The position numbers and the translations under genes were made by a program. Under the pieces are notes generated by a model. It was not told where the DNA came from. It saw nothing but the letters and a program-made list of their open reading frames with translations, and did not search any database. From UBA2632 sp964452155 (GTDB lineage: Bacteria > Bacteroidota > Bacteroidia > Bacteroidales > Dysgonomonadaceae), in the NCBI GenBank assembly GCA_964452155.1, contig CAYVLC010000068.1, positions 1 through 14,144 on the forward strand: DNA of 14,144 nt, read 5' to 3'. Positions 14,109 to 14,144 of this stretch are shown here, piece after piece (positions within the stretch are counted from its first letter, which is position 1; the number at the start of each line of letters is the position of its first letter).

Positions 14109-14144
14109 GATTATCACCAGATACTTAATTGGTTTGATTTTTCT

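Overview
The window looks like chromosomal DNA of a pigmented, non-photosynthetic member of the Bacteroidota. The base composition is AT-rich and Shine-Dalgarno sequences are weak or absent. At least two intergenic regions carry the Bacteroidota-type -7 box TAnnTTTG (7973-7980, 12957-12964). The gene families are also typical of that phylum: fused-type lycopene cyclase, CruF-like protein, secreted DUF2264 protein, secreted GH29 fucosidase and DUF5652. The genus cannot be named from the sequence.

Region 1 (228-7045, plus strand) is a compact eight-gene carotenoid cluster: phytoene synthase (crtB), type I isopentenyl-diphosphate isomerase (idi), fused-type lycopene cyclase (CrtYcd), CruF-like carotenoid hydratase, PlsC-like acyltransferase, membrane GT2 glycosyltransferase, a signal-peptide-bearing TPR protein, and a CrtI-family desaturase. 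Most junctions from the cyclase onward overlap or lie within a few bases, so one transcript is likely. Read together, idi supplies C5 units, CrtB makes phytoene, CrtI desaturates it to lycopene, CrtYcd cyclises one or both ends, and CruF hydrates a remaining open end. The glycosyltransferase and acyltransferase could then decorate the new hydroxyl. The inferred product is a monocyclic carotenoid glycoside, possibly acylated, comparable in logic to 1'-hydroxychlorobactene glucoside laurate or myxoxanthophyll. No GGPP synthase and no second desaturase are present here. The exported TPR protein is the least expected member.

Region 2 (7046-8006) is nearly 1 kb without a convincing intact gene. 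It holds candidate hairpins behind crtI, a strong intrinsic terminator (7327-7362), a pair of overlapping inverted repeats, and a short stretch that resembles the start of a CheB methylesterase domain. It ends in a promoter-like -7 box.

Region 3 (8007-10736, plus) encodes two exported carbohydrate-active proteins, a DUF2264 protein and a GH29 alpha-L-fucosidase. A perfect 12-bp hairpin follows them.

Region 4 (11044-12470, minus) holds a DUF5652 small membrane protein followed by a tocopherol-cyclase-like protein. The latter belongs to the same calycin-like fold group as the carotenoid hydratase CrtC, which is notable close to a carotenoid cluster, although a functional link is only inferred.

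Region 5 (12471-14108) is a divergent intergenic region with two candidate promoters, followed by a TehA/SLAC1-type (TDT family) transporter on the plus strand. I found no tRNA, rRNA, CRISPR array or intact mobile element.
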